Assembly: GCA_034231615.1 (NCBI GenBank)
Contig: CM067314.1
Coordinates: 6,145,001-6,209,000, forward strand
Direction: 5' to 3'
DNA: 64,000 bases
From: Meghimatium bilineatum
Taxonomy: Eukaryota > Mollusca > Gastropoda > Stylommatophora > Philomycidae
Positions 32,511-43,518 of this stretch are shown here, piece by piece. Numbering within the stretch: the first letter of the stretch is position 1; every line of letters starts with the position of its first letter. The notes beneath the pieces are model-generated. The model did not search any database, was not told the origin of the DNA, and worked only from the letters and a program-made list of their open reading frames with translations. The position numbers were made by a program, and so were the translations under genes.

Positions 32511-33120
32511 AATCATGAACCAGATATTTAAAATGGCAACCGTGTGAAAGAGATAGAAAATGGAAATCCGTTGCAGTACCGGTAAATGTCCAAAGATTAG
32601 ACTTGAAATAGCATCGGTTGCAATGCCCATATTAAATACCATATGGAATGTGAAGATAAACCTGGATACCATTGTATACCATGTGTACCATTATTGATCT
32701 ATAAATCTAAAAAATAAATACATATTCTTTTGTATGGGTACAAGAGTTTGACATATACAATGGAAATTGAGAGGAGAATCATATACTATAATCCCGCAAC
32801 CTCTCAGTGTCATAGGTATACCACATTGGACGTGTCAGCAGAGTCCTCCAGAGGTTTCTATCTTCAACAATGTGGATGAGTGAGGAAAAATCTTGTCTTG
32901 TCCATGATATTGTCTGTAAATGTAAATCACAAAACGGTGATTAATGTTCATCACCTGTGGCTGTAAGACTCCCGTATGACAGATGAGCTGATATTCCAAA
33001 GACTGACGTTGCCGGTTAACGTAACAGACCAGTTATAGAAACATCAGTGCTGCCATGATGTGAAGGGCTGTTGAAATGAATGGCCACCGGGAAGTCACGA
33101 TGATTCGTGATATCTCTTAA
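32511..33120. other. interval without recognised gene
   Basis: 32780-32940 resembles a decayed LINE tail (AACCTCTCAGTGTCATAGG is similar to AACCCTTCAGTGTCGTAGG at 24945). Nothing else. Confidence 0.45.
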
Positions 33121-33124
33121 ATGT

Positions 33125-33955
33125 TCAGCGAATCTATAAAGAAGGATATATCAATTCTCTGTACTGTCACAAACAAGGATGTATCAATTCTCTGTACTGT
33201 CACAAACAAGGAAAGAAGGATGTATCAATTCTCTGCACTGTCACAAATAAGAAGGATGTACATGGCTGTATTGTCACAAACACAACACAGAAAGAAGGAT
33301 TTAGGTGGCTGTACTGTCACAAACACAGAATGAAGGATGTACATGGCTGTATTGTCACAAACACAACACAGAAAGAAGGATGTAGGTGGCTGTACTGTCA
33401 CAAACACAGAAAGAAGGATGTATCAACTCTCTGTACTGTCACAAACACAGAAAGAAGGATGTATCAACTCCCTGTACTGTCACAAACAAGGAAAGAGGGA
33501 TCTGGGTGGTTTAATATCACAAACAAGGAAAGAAGGATGTATCAACTCTCTGTACTGTCACAAACACAGAAAGAAGGATGTATCAACTATCTGTACTATC
33601 ACAAACACAGAAAGAAGGATGTATCAACTCTCTGTACTGTCACAAACAAGGAAAGAGGGATCTGGGTGGTTTAATATCACAAACAAGGAAAGAAGGATGT
33701 ATCAACTCTCTGTACTGTCACAAACACAGAAAGAAGGATGTATCAACTCTCTGTACTGTCACAAACACAGAAAGAAGGATGTATCAACTCTCTGTACTGT
33801 CAAAAACACAGAAAGAAGGATGTATCAACTCTCTGTACTGTCACAAACACAGAAAGACGGATGTATCAACTCTCTGTACTGTCACAAACAAGGAAAGAAG
33901 GATGCATCAACTCTCTGTACTGTCACAAACACAGAAAGAAGGATGTGTGGCTGCA
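33125..33955. repeat. minisatellite, 41-bp unit with higher-order structure, about 20 copies
   Basis: Unit includes AAGGATGTATCAACTCTCTG and TACTGTCACAAACACAGAAAG. Variant units GGATCTGGGTGGTTTAATAT at 33500 and again at 33660 are about 165 bp (four units) apart with the same neighbours, a higher-order repeat. A second variant (GTACATGGCTGTATTGTC) recurs at 33254 and 33337. Confidence 0.97.
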
Positions 33956-34152
33956 CTGAAATGAAAAAAAAAGAATGAAGAATGCATGAGATAAGTATAT
34001 AAAGAACAATCAATGACATTGATCAGGTTGGACCACCTTTATTGAATACATGAACAATTAAAGTCAAATAAATTGTGACAATAAGCAAAACTATTAACAT
34101 AAACAATATAGGATGTAAATAAGATTATGAACTTAATGCCACAAAAGGAAGG

Positions 34153-34245
34153 TTGCTGGGGGAAAACTTTAGGATTAGAAGCTGTAACAGTTGCCTTGTT
34201 ACTAATACAAATATTTATATAATTTTGCTAACATCAGAATTTTTA
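34153..34245. other. spacer between array and LINE
   Basis: No recognised feature. Confidence 0.4.
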
Positions 34246-34600
34246 TTCGAGGTTTATATACAGTGGTTTATTCGAAGAATGTTACGCATTCCTTGGACAG
34301 CAAAGATTACTAATAAAGAATATCTTAGAAGGATGGATGTGAAATGATGCATTATTGATAATATAAGAAAAAGACAGTCAACATTTATTGGGCACATAAT
34401 GAGAAGAGGAGGCATTGAGAATATAGTGACAACAGGAAAGATAAAAAGGGAAAAGATCAAGGGGAAAACCCATAGAAAAGATATTGGACAGTTTGACTAA
34501 ATGGGTTCGATTGACAACATCAACAGAAATGATGACATATATGAGAGATTGATTTACATGGAGAAATATGATCGACAACACCATTCGGCACGGCACTTGA
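34245..34600 (+). mobile_element. LINE-M 3' coding fragment
   Basis: Reads QWFIRRMLRIPWTAKITNKE, IIDNIRKRQSTFIGHIMRRG, GIENIVTTGKI, and ends near CGGCACTTGATGATGATAATG, a tail shared by several LINE copies in the window. Internal stops. Confidence 0.85.
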
Positions 34601-34965
34601 TGATGATAATGAACATCAGAATACCATGTCCATTATTCTGTGATCCTTACCCCCCCCCCCCCTCCATCCCCCCCTGAACTATGATTCACTGATTCATTAC
34701 CTTGGCTTCTCTCTACTAATGTTCATGTTTCCTGGCACTAAATGCTTGGGTATTTTCACTTTTTCTTTACTATTTATCTGTAAAAAAATACTATGCTGTT
34801 TCTACTCCTGTGAGATGTAGTTTTCTTACTTCAAATCTACAATATCTTAGTACCTCAGACTATACCCTACAAGAAATGTAAACATACCATCATTGTCCAT
34901 TATCATAAATTTTTTGATCTTATCCAATAGGTTATGTAAACCTACTATTAAAACTGCACACAGGT
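34601..34965. other. spacer with poly(C) tract
   Basis: C-rich run at about 34650-34674; otherwise no feature. Confidence 0.5.
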
Positions 34966-34966
34966 T

Positions 34967-35195
34967 TGGGGTCTCTCTGGCATAGTGGTTAAGCAGTCTG
35001 CTTTGTGCTCAAAAGATCACACATTCAAATCCAGCCAGAGTTGTCTTGTTTAAAAAATAATTTTTTCCATAGGTGCCTGGGGATTATCACTTGAAATTGC
35101 TTGCTATGAGCGGTACTATTGGCAAGTGGTGTGTCACTCGTTGAGAGACGGATGGACTATATATGGGGGTAACATGAGTACAATTAAGTCAATCC
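34967..35195 (+). mobile_element. tRNA-derived SINE, family 1, copy 2
   Basis: A box GGCATAGTGGTTAAGC and B box CATTCAAATCCAG, then GGGGATTATCACTTGAAAT and GGATGGACTATATATGGGGG. The B box is mutated from GGTTCGAATCC, so it is an old copy. Confidence 0.85.
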
Positions 35196-36100
35196 TCTTC
35201 ACCTTTTCAGCACTTAAAACAGGTAATTTACCTGAACTATGTTTTATTCTCCCATACTAAAGTGGACATTTAGCTGCATTTCTAGAGTAGGTAGTATTTA
35301 TTGAACTTTATGAAAGTCAACAGGTCTGTTGTAGACCACTTTTGAGGTGTAAGGTAAAGTAAAAGGTAGGTACCCTGTTAGCAATGTGCCTCAGAGATGA
35401 AGATAACTCTTCATGTACTAAGCCTTTGAGGTATAGTAAAGTAGTTGTGAATGGGAAGAAAGAGTGAAAGTTCACAATTATGGGAGTTGAATAAGGTGTC
35501 TGTGACTGGATCACATTGGTTTAATCATGAGGAATGCAGCTCAACTAATTCACTTTCATGTTTAATAAATTTGTGCAAGGTGGAAACAGACCATACATAC
35601 ATAACTACTTGTTTTCTGCAAGGTGGAAACAGACCATACATACATAACTCTGATAAGACCAATGATAATGTAAGCTATTGTTACAGATTGCTAATACAAC
35701 TAATAAATAACGACAATGCTAAATAAAAAATATTATAAATGAGAAATAACAAGAACAAAGATTTTTCTACGTTACAGTCCAATTGAGACCATTATCAAGA
35801 AATAACCATGAACTATAATGAAATGAAAGCCATACACCTGGACAAAATAATAATACACGGTACCGAAAACATTAATTTACATTATCATATTGATCTTATC
35901 ACTTGTTATTATTGTTACTGCGGCACTCTCTACTTTGTCGTGTGTTCTCTGACACTACTGTTGCTACTTATGCATAGCTTTGATGGTCAACACTAAGTCC
36001 AAGGTCAACACAAGCTGTTCTAAAATCGTGTTGTGATTGCTTATCAGCCTTCTCTGATCATTATAATTTTGGAACCTCTGGCGATGTTCAATCCTTTTCT
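35196..36100. other. interval without recognised gene
   Basis: Contains a short duplication (TGCAAGGTGGAAACAGACCA at 35574 and 35619) and a GATTTTTCTACGTTACAGTC segment similar to 23517. No exon seen. Confidence 0.5.
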
Positions 36101-36104
36101 ATGC

Positions 36105-36516
36105 CATAAATATTGTATTATTTCATCAATATTCCTTACACAATGTATTGTATTATTTCATCAATATTCCTTACACAATGTATTGTATTGTTTCATCAAT
36201 ATTCCTTACACAATGTATTGTATTGTTTCATCAATATTCCTTACACAATGTATTGTATTATTTCATCAATATTCCTTACACAATGTATTGTATTGTTTCA
36301 TCAATATTCCTTACACAATGTATTGTATTATTTCATCAATATTCCTTACACAATGTATTGTATTATTTCATCAATATTCCTTACACAATGTATTGTATTG
36401 TTTCATCAATATTCCTTACACAATGTATTGTATTGTTTCATCAATATTCCTTACACAATGTATTGTATTATTTCATCAATATTCCTTACACAATGTATTG
36501 TATTGTATCATCAATA
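36105..36516. repeat. minisatellite, 35-bp unit, about 12 copies
   Basis: Unit TTTCATCAATATTCCTTACA plus CAATGTATTGTATTA; the last base of each unit alternates A or G. The clean A/G pattern could be used as an allele barcode. Confidence 0.98.
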
Positions 36517-36628
36517 TTTCATAAACATTATACACAGAGACCGTCTGTTGAATGAGGAAGCATCAATGCTGTATATAGGACAATTTGAAATTTTACTTGG
36601 TGTTGGCAGGACTGGTAAATGAAGGGTA

Positions 36629-36797
36629 TCACAAGAACTGTATTTAAACTGCCAACCACAAGAACTGTATTTAAACTGCCAACCACAAGAACTGTATTTA
36701 AACTGCCAACCACAAGAACTGTATTTAAACTGCCAACCACAAGAACTGTATTTAAACTGCCAACCACAAGAACTGTATTTAAGCTTCCAACCACAAA
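36629..36797. repeat. minisatellite, 27-bp unit, 6 copies
   Basis: Unit AAGAACTGTATTTAAACTGC plus CAACCAC. The last copies carry AAGCTTC and AAAAAC changes. Confidence 0.97.
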
Positions 36798-37490
36798 AAC
36801 AAACAGCTTGCAAGTCCTTCTATATGTACCTGGGAAGCCTGACCACTTAGGGATCTGACTTAAATGTCATTTGATCAACTCAACAAGCACACTAGCTGAC
36901 ACTAATATATATTTAATGATTGTGAAAACTTTGTAAAGACAATTAAATATTGGACATTATCAAATAAAATAAAATAATCGTATGCAAGTTCTTCATAAAT
37001 GCAATTTGTAGTTGCCTTTAGAGTTTTCATTCATACTTTCAAGACAAGACTAGCAAAATAGAGCATACTTATTTCCCCTACCTAGAAAATGGGGATCATC
37101 ACAGGTCAGAGGTCAGAAATTTTTTTTATATAACTTTATATCACTGTTTTAGCAATGATCCGCGGGCCACTTACTAGGTCTCTGCGGGCCGGATTTGGCC
37201 AGAGGGCCGCCAATTGAATAGCTCTGATATAGAGCGTTTAAATTTCAGTCTGTCATAAAGAATGTCTGCATTTGCTGACTGAATTTGAAAGTGCCAGAGT
37301 TATTTTAAGAGTTAATTAGTCATATTAATTATAATGATGGCCTTTGTTTTACTGATGTTGAACACATCGCACAGACTCGCCTGCGATAAATACCAAATTA
37401 TTCAAGACTTTGTCCACAAACTATGTTGAAAAATATTTTGTGTGCACAGACATTTTGGAATGACATAATCACCAGGATGAGCTAATTTTA
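36798..37490. other. interval without recognised gene
   Basis: 37150-37215 (GATCCGCGGGCCAC, CTGCGGGCCGGATTTGGCC) resembles a hAT-type short interspersed element seen in many animals, but too short to assign. Confidence 0.4.
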
Positions 37491-37491
37491 G

Positions 37492-37745
37492 TAATACTAT
37501 CACTCCGATTGTCTAATTACTGAAGTAATGCTATCACTCCAGTTGTCTAATTACTGAAGTAATACTATCACTCCGATTGTCTAATTACTGAAGTAATACT
37601 ATCACTTCAGTTGACTAATTACTGAAGTAATACTTTCACATCAGTTGTTGAATTACTGAAGCAATACTACTATCACTCTGTTCTGTTCTAAATCTGTCTG
37701 TTCTAAATCTATCAGTTCTGTTCTAAATCTGTCTGTTCTGCAAGG
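37492..37745. repeat. minisatellite, 34-bp unit, about 5 copies, then a 17-bp repeat
   Basis: Units TAATACTATCACTCCGATTG plus TCTAATTACTGAAG. From 37676 a second short repeat of TCTGTTCTAAATC follows. Confidence 0.93.
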
Positions 37746-38190
37746 TTTGTATGTACTTCATGTGTTTTGTCTACAAGTATCACTAAGTAAATCAAGTTTG
37801 GAATTAATTGTACAAAAACTGTTGATTAAAATTGACATCTCTACATTTGGGATACTCCAAAATGTCTTCAGTCCCTTTAATCCTGACAAAAGTGCCAGAT
37901 TCTTACACACAATCAGTGTCCATCTTTAGAGATTATTCAAAATGTTCTCAAACTCAAAAAGGAATGTTTATCCATTTCTTGGAACTTGTAGACTAGGAAG
38001 CAATCCATTGTTGGTGGCATATCCATTTCAGGACATAGAAACCATCCAGCACTTTTTAGAGTTAGTAATTTTCTAGGCAATATTTACATTCAGTAATTTG
38101 TCATTGCTTTCTAAATGATCTTGATGCACTGCATATGACTGAAATTTACTCAGGTAGCTTGACTATTATCCATGACAGGTTAAAAACACT
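37746..38190. other. flank of the orphan exon
   Basis: No coding feature recognised on either strand. Confidence 0.45.
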
Positions 38191-38193
38191 TAC

Positions 38194-38261
38194 ATATTTG
38201 TGTCAGCCAGCACAGTGACCACTAAACTATGGGAACCTTCAGCTTCATCAAAAAAGCAAAC
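38194..38261 (-). CDS. orphan exon of an unrecognised gene
   Basis: 68 nt bounded by a strong acceptor (TTGTAGTTCTGCAG) and consensus donor (AT|GTAAGTG). Only one of three frames is open; it reads VCFFDEAEGSHSLVV then TVLADTN. I do not recognise the family and found no partner exons within several kb on this strand. It could be a lone exon of a gene with long introns, or a chance open segment between good splice signals. Confidence 0.45.
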
Positions 38262-38299
38262 CTGCAGAACTACAAGTACATAAACATGTCAATGTCTGA

Positions 38300-38405
38300 C
38301 TTTCTGTCTATTGTCTATCTGAAGGTGAATGATTGTTGATCGCATTCACACTTGCCATTAAGCATAGGTGTGGGAGCTTAAGCTGTCGTTCCAAGGCCAG
38401 ATGTG
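38300..38405 (-). mobile_element. LINE-G 3' end fragment
   Basis: GTCTATTGTCTATCTGAAGG, TGAATGATTGTTGATCGCAT, TTAAGCTGTCGTTCCAAGGC match the 3' UTR of the copies at 14206 and 10330. Confidence 0.88.
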
Positions 38406-38704
38406 TCGTCTGATGTATTAAAATACATGAATCATACGAAATACAGAGTTGAACATACAACATATTGAGAGAATTGAGCATAAAAAATGTAGATAATGAT
38501 ATCCAACATTATAATTTTAAAAAAAATTATAATGCGTTATGCATAAATTATAACCTACATAACACTAAAGCTGTAAATATATTTTGCTAAAGAAGTGAAA
38601 TGGAAGTCCTTTTGTCATGGAGAACTTTTCTTTAGGAGAACCACTATATTCCCAGTAGTTTTATGTAAAAGAGGGTGAGGGGATGTCCTAACCTATTTTC
38701 TTTT

Positions 38705-38997
38705 GGTACTATGATCACAGTCGAACCCCCATTGCATCAGTTAGTGCCTACCTGTGTGATTATTTCCCTTGTCTATATTTACTATGTTTATGCATATCAT
38801 CTATTAATTTAAATATAATTATTATATTTAGGATTAGTTATGTCTTACATAACTAACCCTAACCCCTAACCATAACCCTAAAAAATGAATATTTCAATTA
38901 ATTATTGATATAATATTTAGATCAATTAACCACAAAATTCGTAGGTAGGCCACTAATGGGAAAACGAAAACGGGGACTGGACTGCGATTATAGTACC
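38705..38997 (+). mobile_element. TIR MITE family 3, copy 2 (best preserved)
   Basis: 293 bp. Left end GGTACTATGATCACAGTCGA and right end GGACTGCGATTATAGTACC are inverted repeats. The interior is AT-rich with a CTAACCCTAACCCCTAACC stretch that mimics telomere repeat. TTAGTGCCTACC near the left and GGTAGG..CACTAATGGG near the right extend the pairing inward. Confidence 0.9.
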
Positions 38998-39039
38998 TTA
39001 CTTTTTTTGTAGCGCCATATAATTTTTTTTGGAAACTAA

Positions 39040-39800
39040 AACAAGTAGAACACTATCAATATCGTGGACACATAGTCACAAATGATGGCAGATCTGAAAC
39101 AGAAGTTAAAAGGAGAATAAAAATGGCTAAAAGTACCTTCAATGACATGAGGAAAATAGTAACATCTAAACAAATTACAAACAAGTTAAACATGATAATT
39201 ATAAAATGCTACATCTATTCTATATTAATATATCCCGCCGAAGACGGATGTGTTGGGTCATTGGCACAAATAAAATGGCGACACAACGCATTTCCATTCT
39301 CTGGACTACATCCTGCTGGAAATCTAGAATGTATCATGGTCCTGCTACTAGAGAGATGCAGCAGGAGTTTGAGAATGTACGCTGAAGAAGAAGATATTAA
39401 TATATGGCTCAGAAACATGGACACTAAACAAACAATTAGTAGACAGAATTGATGCCTTTGTGATGTGAGTACACAGAAGAATAGGGAGAACATCATGGAA
39501 AGAAGAAAACAAAGAGGTTCTAATTACAATATGAAGAGAAAATTATTAAGAGAAAACAAAATCAGGCAAATAAAATATTTTGGACACATTAAATGACATG
39601 ACACCTTATTGAAGACCTTACTTGAGGGTAAAGTCAAAGGGAAGTGAGTAAGAGGTAGACAGAGATACAAGTGGTATAGTAACATCACAAGATGGACAGA
39701 TTACAGTCTAGCAGAGTGCAAAACCAAAACAAGAGACAGGGGATGTTGGAGGTCTGTTGCAGCCAACCTTCATTGTGGAGATGGCACATGATGGTGATAA
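39040..39800 (+). pseudogene. LINE-R 3' half, interrupted by a SINE-A
   Basis: Reads VEHYQYRGHIVTNDGRSETE, VKRRIKMAKSTFNDMRKIV, IIIKCYIYSILIY; interrupted at 39234-39393; resumes with WLRNMDTKQTISRQN, LLREN and GYSLAECTT-type tail (here ITDYSLAECKTKTRDRG) to 39790. Stops and frameshifts mean it is dead. Confidence 0.88.
39234..39393 (+). mobile_element. complete SINE-A with 12-bp target duplication
   Basis: ATATTAATATAT occurs at 39222-39233 and 39394-39405 on either side of a 160-bp element that starts CCCGCCGAAGACGG and ends GCTGAAGAAGAAG. This fixes both ends of the family and supports target-primed insertion with a (GAA)n tail. Confidence 0.93.
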
Positions 39801-40425
39801 TTGTCTTTATTAATGTCAGAAAGGGAGAGGGGGAAGCTAGAACGGGTTTGACAAGATGAGACTAAATGACCTTAGGTACATCTTTCACAAAATGAAGTCT
39901 ATAACAATGTTATCATTGTGCAAATGTAAATATATTTATTGATGTATATTTACCTCTGAGATATGTTTACCTCTTAGACAGTGTTGATAGACACACAAAT
40001 ATAGAGTCTCTAAGTCATTACCAGAAAGTATGCACTGAGTGGTACTCTCTGCCTGAAGAGCACTTCTACTCATATTGAACCTTTTTTTTTTACCAACCAT
40101 ATTGAGTAAAGATTGCATTAATTTTGATCAAAAAAAGATCCCTCAAATGGATTCAGTAAAATAAAGAGATTTGAATTCTATGAGCACTGCACACATTACA
40201 GACCGGTATTATCATTTCAAAGGTGGTCAAACGGCAGCTGGAATTAAAAATATTTAGGAAACCCCTCAACAAAATGCCATCAAGAATTAATAACAAAATG
40301 TCATTACAAAATGATTAATGTCTGCAAAATGTAACCAATAAATAATGATGAAATGTCAACGAGATGCCATCAAGAAATAATGATGAAAAAGTGTGGTTGT
40401 TGGTAATGGAAGGTCATTGGAAAAC
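39801..40425. other. interval without recognised gene
   Basis: Short repeats of ATGCCATCAAGAA..TAATGATGAAATGTC near 40270-40390 form a loose tandem; otherwise nothing. Confidence 0.5.
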
Positions 40426-40429
40426 TAGA

Positions 40430-40570
40430 CATATTATTTGGTTGAGTAAAATCATTTTATTTGGATGAGTACAATCATATTATTTGGTTGAGTTCAATTA
40501 TTTTATTTCGATGAGTACAATCATATTATTTGAGTTCAATCATTTTATTTGGTTCCACTGGTTCAGTTTG
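40430..40570. repeat. degenerate minisatellite, about 28-bp unit, 5 copies
   Basis: Units of TTTTATTTGGTTGAGTACAA plus TCATATTA with GGATGAG and TCGATGAG variants. Confidence 0.88.
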
Positions 40571-40734
40571 AATAATGATATTGGTATATACCATGTGACT
40601 TCAACATTTATTCTGAGATTCCTCATTCATGAAAAGATTGGAAACTGACTACAGGTCACGCATGACAGATTTTGACGCTCTCCCTACTCCTCAGATACAA
40701 TTCACTGTGATTTTTGGCTCTCTACCAAACTCTT

Positions 40735-40903
40735 CTTCTTCTTCTTCAGCGCTCATTCTCAAACTCACGCCAGATCTCTCTTGTAGCAGGAAAATTGTCC
40801 TACTAGATTTCCAGCAGGATGTAGTCCAGAGAATGGAAATGCGTTGTGTCGCCGTTTTATTTTCGCCAATGGCCCAACACATCCGTCTTCGGTGCTACCA
40901 AAC
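40735..40903 (-). mobile_element. SINE-A copy
   Basis: Minus orientation: (TTC)n tail on the left at 40729-40748, then CAGCGCTCATTCTCAAACTC, CTAGATTTCCAGCAGGATG, TAGTCCAGAGAATGGAAATG and CCGTCTTCGGTG at the other end. Confidence 0.9.
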
Positions 40904-41420
40904 TCAAGATAACACTAAAAGGGAAACAATTTCAGAACACTAATAAATAAGATGCATGCAGAAAATTCAAACATAGAACATGCCCATTATGATTAATACA
41001 AAGCAGGCCAAAATACATCACATAGAACATATTATTTGCACTAGAATATTCTAACACATCAGTTTCATACTTCAAAATAATGGTTCTCAACCTTTTTTGA
41101 CCTGTGACTCCCTTTTACAACACATCTTCTTCCGTGGCCCCCCTGGTGCCTAAATAAAAAGTTCACTGTCTTTACAAGTCGCCAAAGGTATTTAAGCATT
41201 ATCGTATACATCTTTCTTTGCCCCCAATAACAACATTTTTCTCATGGCTCCCAGAGGGGACTTATGACACACATTGAGAACATTCTACAATGTCAACTAC
41301 AAATTGTTGCCTTGTCAACAGCTGCCATTTTGTTGAAATTAACCTATAATATACATTCTGAAATAATCAAATCATCGATGAAGAATAATGTAATCATATA
41401 TTAATGTATCAATTATTCTT
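40904..41420. other. interval without recognised gene
   Basis: No feature; 41080-41250 has a GGTTCTCAACCTTTTTTGAC to GGCTCCCAGAGG segment typical of hAT-like short elements, unproven. Confidence 0.4.
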
Positions 41421-41444
41421 GATGTCCAGGCATTACTTATACAC

Positions 41445-41895
41445 GGTACAAGGTATCTTCAAAAAGTTCCCGAAATTTGTAAATTATATAGAAATAAGAA
41501 ACAATAGAATTATCTACACATCATTCCCTTCAAAGTGGTTCCTTTCGGTAACTAAACACTTTTGTCAAAGTCCATATAGCTATTGGAATCATGTGTGGAA
41601 TCCTTTCTTTGACACCTCTCTTAGCTGTCTTATTGCATTGGTGATAATGTCATCTGCATCCTTGCTGTCTCCTTAATGCTGATTTCAGTTGATGGAACAA
41701 GAAAAATCAGTCAGTGCAAAGTTAGGAGAATATCCAGGCGGTTCCAGGGTAATCACATTGTGCTCTGTGAGGTACTGCTTTACCAGTAGGGGTCGATGTG
41801 TGAGGTACTGCTTTACCAGTAGGGGTCGATGTGTGAGGTACTGCTTTACCAGTAGGGGTCAATGTTTCTGTGCATTGTCATGCAGCACAATCCAA
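41445..41895 (-). pseudogene. mariner-like transposase C-terminal fragment
   Basis: Minus strand reads SWIVLHDNAQKH (catalytic D of LHDNA), PLLVKQYLTEHNVITLEPP, GYSPNFALTDF (third catalytic position region), SKDADDIITNAIRQLRE and KCLVTERNHFEG. The end CTTCAAAAAGTTCCCGAAA at about 41460 resembles a mariner terminal repeat. A 33-bp in-frame tandem expansion sits between HDNA and YSPN. Confidence 0.85.
41767..41864. repeat. 33-bp tandem repeat inside the mariner frame, 3 copies
   Basis: Unit GTGAGGTACTGCTTTACCAG plus TAGGGGTCGATGT; each adds the 11 residues HRPLLVKQYLT to the transposase frame. Confidence 0.94.
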
Positions 41896-41931
41896 CTGTC
41901 GTTTGTTCTCCATATTTCTTATTGCATTGTC

Positions 41932-42098
41932 TTTCAATGACAGAGTATACTTGTCTTTCAATGACAGAGTATACTTGTCTTTCAATGACAGAGGATACTT
42001 GTCTTTCAATGACAGAGGATACTTGTCTTTCAATGACAGAGGATACTTGTCTTTCAATGACAGAGGATACTTGTCTTTCAATGACAGAGGATACTTGT
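41932..42098. repeat. minisatellite, 24-bp unit, 7 copies
   Basis: Unit GTCTTTCAATGACAGAGGAT plus ACTT; the first two copies have GAGTAT. Only about 35 bp from the mariner fragment. Confidence 0.97.
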
Positions 42099-42124
42099 GA
42101 TTTCAGTATCACCATATGCCTAAT

Positions 42125-42260
42125 TAAGCAATGTTAGTGTCACCGAGAGTGACTTCTCAAGCAATGTTAGTGTCACTGAGTGTCTTCTCAAGCAATATTA
42201 GTGTCACTGAATGACTTCTCAAGCAATGTTAGTGTTCACTGAAAGTGCTTCTCAAGCAAA
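42125..42260. repeat. degenerate minisatellite, about 37-bp unit, 4 copies
   Basis: Units of AAGCAATGTTAGTGTCACTG plus AGAGTGACTTCTC. Confidence 0.92.
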
Positions 42261-42850
42261 ACATTTGTATTTTAACAGAATTTGACATTTGTACTTTGTT
42301 CAATCATGGACATTTTCAACTCGAACTAGCCCAGCACACAAACATTTGTATCTTCACAGGATGAATACACAAAACATATAGAGTATATGTGGTAATGTCT
42401 TCTATGTCCTTTCCTCAAGCTCATTAACAACTTCCAAGTATATAATTTCCATAATGTCATCTTACATTCACACACGTCAGCTATTCTGAGAAATTGTGAA
42501 ACTAGCTCCTACATTTGATTAATTTTAATAGTGTTAAGTGAGATTGCATCTGAAGATGCTAGAAAAGCGAGAACAAGAACATTGTATCTCCCCCGACACC
42601 CGTAAAGGATAAGAGGAAGGAATGAAGAAGAAGAAGAAAAAGAAGAGATGGCTTGACCTGTGTCTGGTGTTATAACCATAACCAAGTTCACCTGAGTTGG
42701 GACATCTGTAGAGTTCACATTAATCTAGGACAGAAAAGGACAAGATAAACCATCATCATCATCATCATCATCAATGACAGAAAGAGGGGATTACTTTCTG
42801 ATTTCGGATAAAATGCATGAGAAAATGTACATGTTATTTATTCAACAAGA
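42261..42850. other. interval without recognised gene
   Basis: Contains GAAGAAGAAGAAAAAGAAG (42624-42644) and (CAT)n near 42750; no exon recognised. Confidence 0.5.
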
Positions 42851-42854
42851 TACA

Positions 42855-43018
42855 GTCAAATCTCATAATAACAACTTGGTCCGGACCAATGAAGTATAAA
42901 TGTAATAACAGAAATTTGCATACAGCATAAACAATAGAGAATAAATAGAATTGTGGATTTTGAAAATGATAAAAATATTGTATTTATAAAGGATGCGCTA
43001 TTGAGGGATTCCACTGTG
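42855..43018. mobile_element. TIR MITE (same family as 26152-26505)
   Basis: Left ACAGTCAAATCTCATAATAA and right TGAGGGATTCCACTGT are inverted repeats. AACAACTTGGTC matches the complement of GACCAAGTTGTT at 26470. Confidence 0.78.
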
Positions 43019-43239
43019 CCATTTTAAAAAAAATATACCACTCAAGAAGTTTATTTTGTTGCAAATCTTTGGCTTTTTTTCACTACTTGATGATTTTATG
43101 TATTAGAGTTATGTACTGTGAATGCTGGTGTTCATTTACTAGAGTGGTTATAATGTCTGACTTGCAGCAAACCATGAAGCAGACAATTCAGAATGGCCAG
43201 TGTCGCTATGAATGAATGTCATCTATAACTTCTTCCAAT

Positions 43240-43505
43240 CTCCAGAACATCATGTGGATCTACTTCCTGGGCATGTGGGTGTTTGTGGTAGTGAGAAAGC
43301 AGACAGGACTGCAGGATAAGCACATATAGTCAGTGAGTTGACTATGGATAAAAGAGATGTGTTTGAAGTTGCTTAAATAACAACTGTTAGATGTGGACAC
43401 TGTGATTGATGTCTATTTAAGTCAGGGACTAGGAGGAGTTTGGTATTAAATGTGGCACAAGCAAGACTGTACACTTGCAATGTAGAGTGAGTCATGCTTT
43501 TAGCA
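43240..43505 (+). mobile_element. LINE-J RNase H C-terminal fragment
   Basis: Reads DLLPGHVGVCGSEKADRTAG (RNase H last motif, PGHVG.xGNExAD) followed by frameshifted SGTRRSLVLNVAQARLYTCN, which corresponds to the RLRxGHxxLT-type tail. The 21-bp array starts right after it. Confidence 0.82.
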
Positions 43506-43518
43506 GGAGTGTGGACAT

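Noticed and set aside
36815..36850. Possible short exon on the minus strand (QIPKWSGFP)
   Set aside because: Only about 30 nt, weak acceptor, no partner exons.
38864..38885. Interstitial telomere repeat (CTAACCC-like)
   Set aside because: It is the interior of a MITE that has two other copies in the window with the same flanks.
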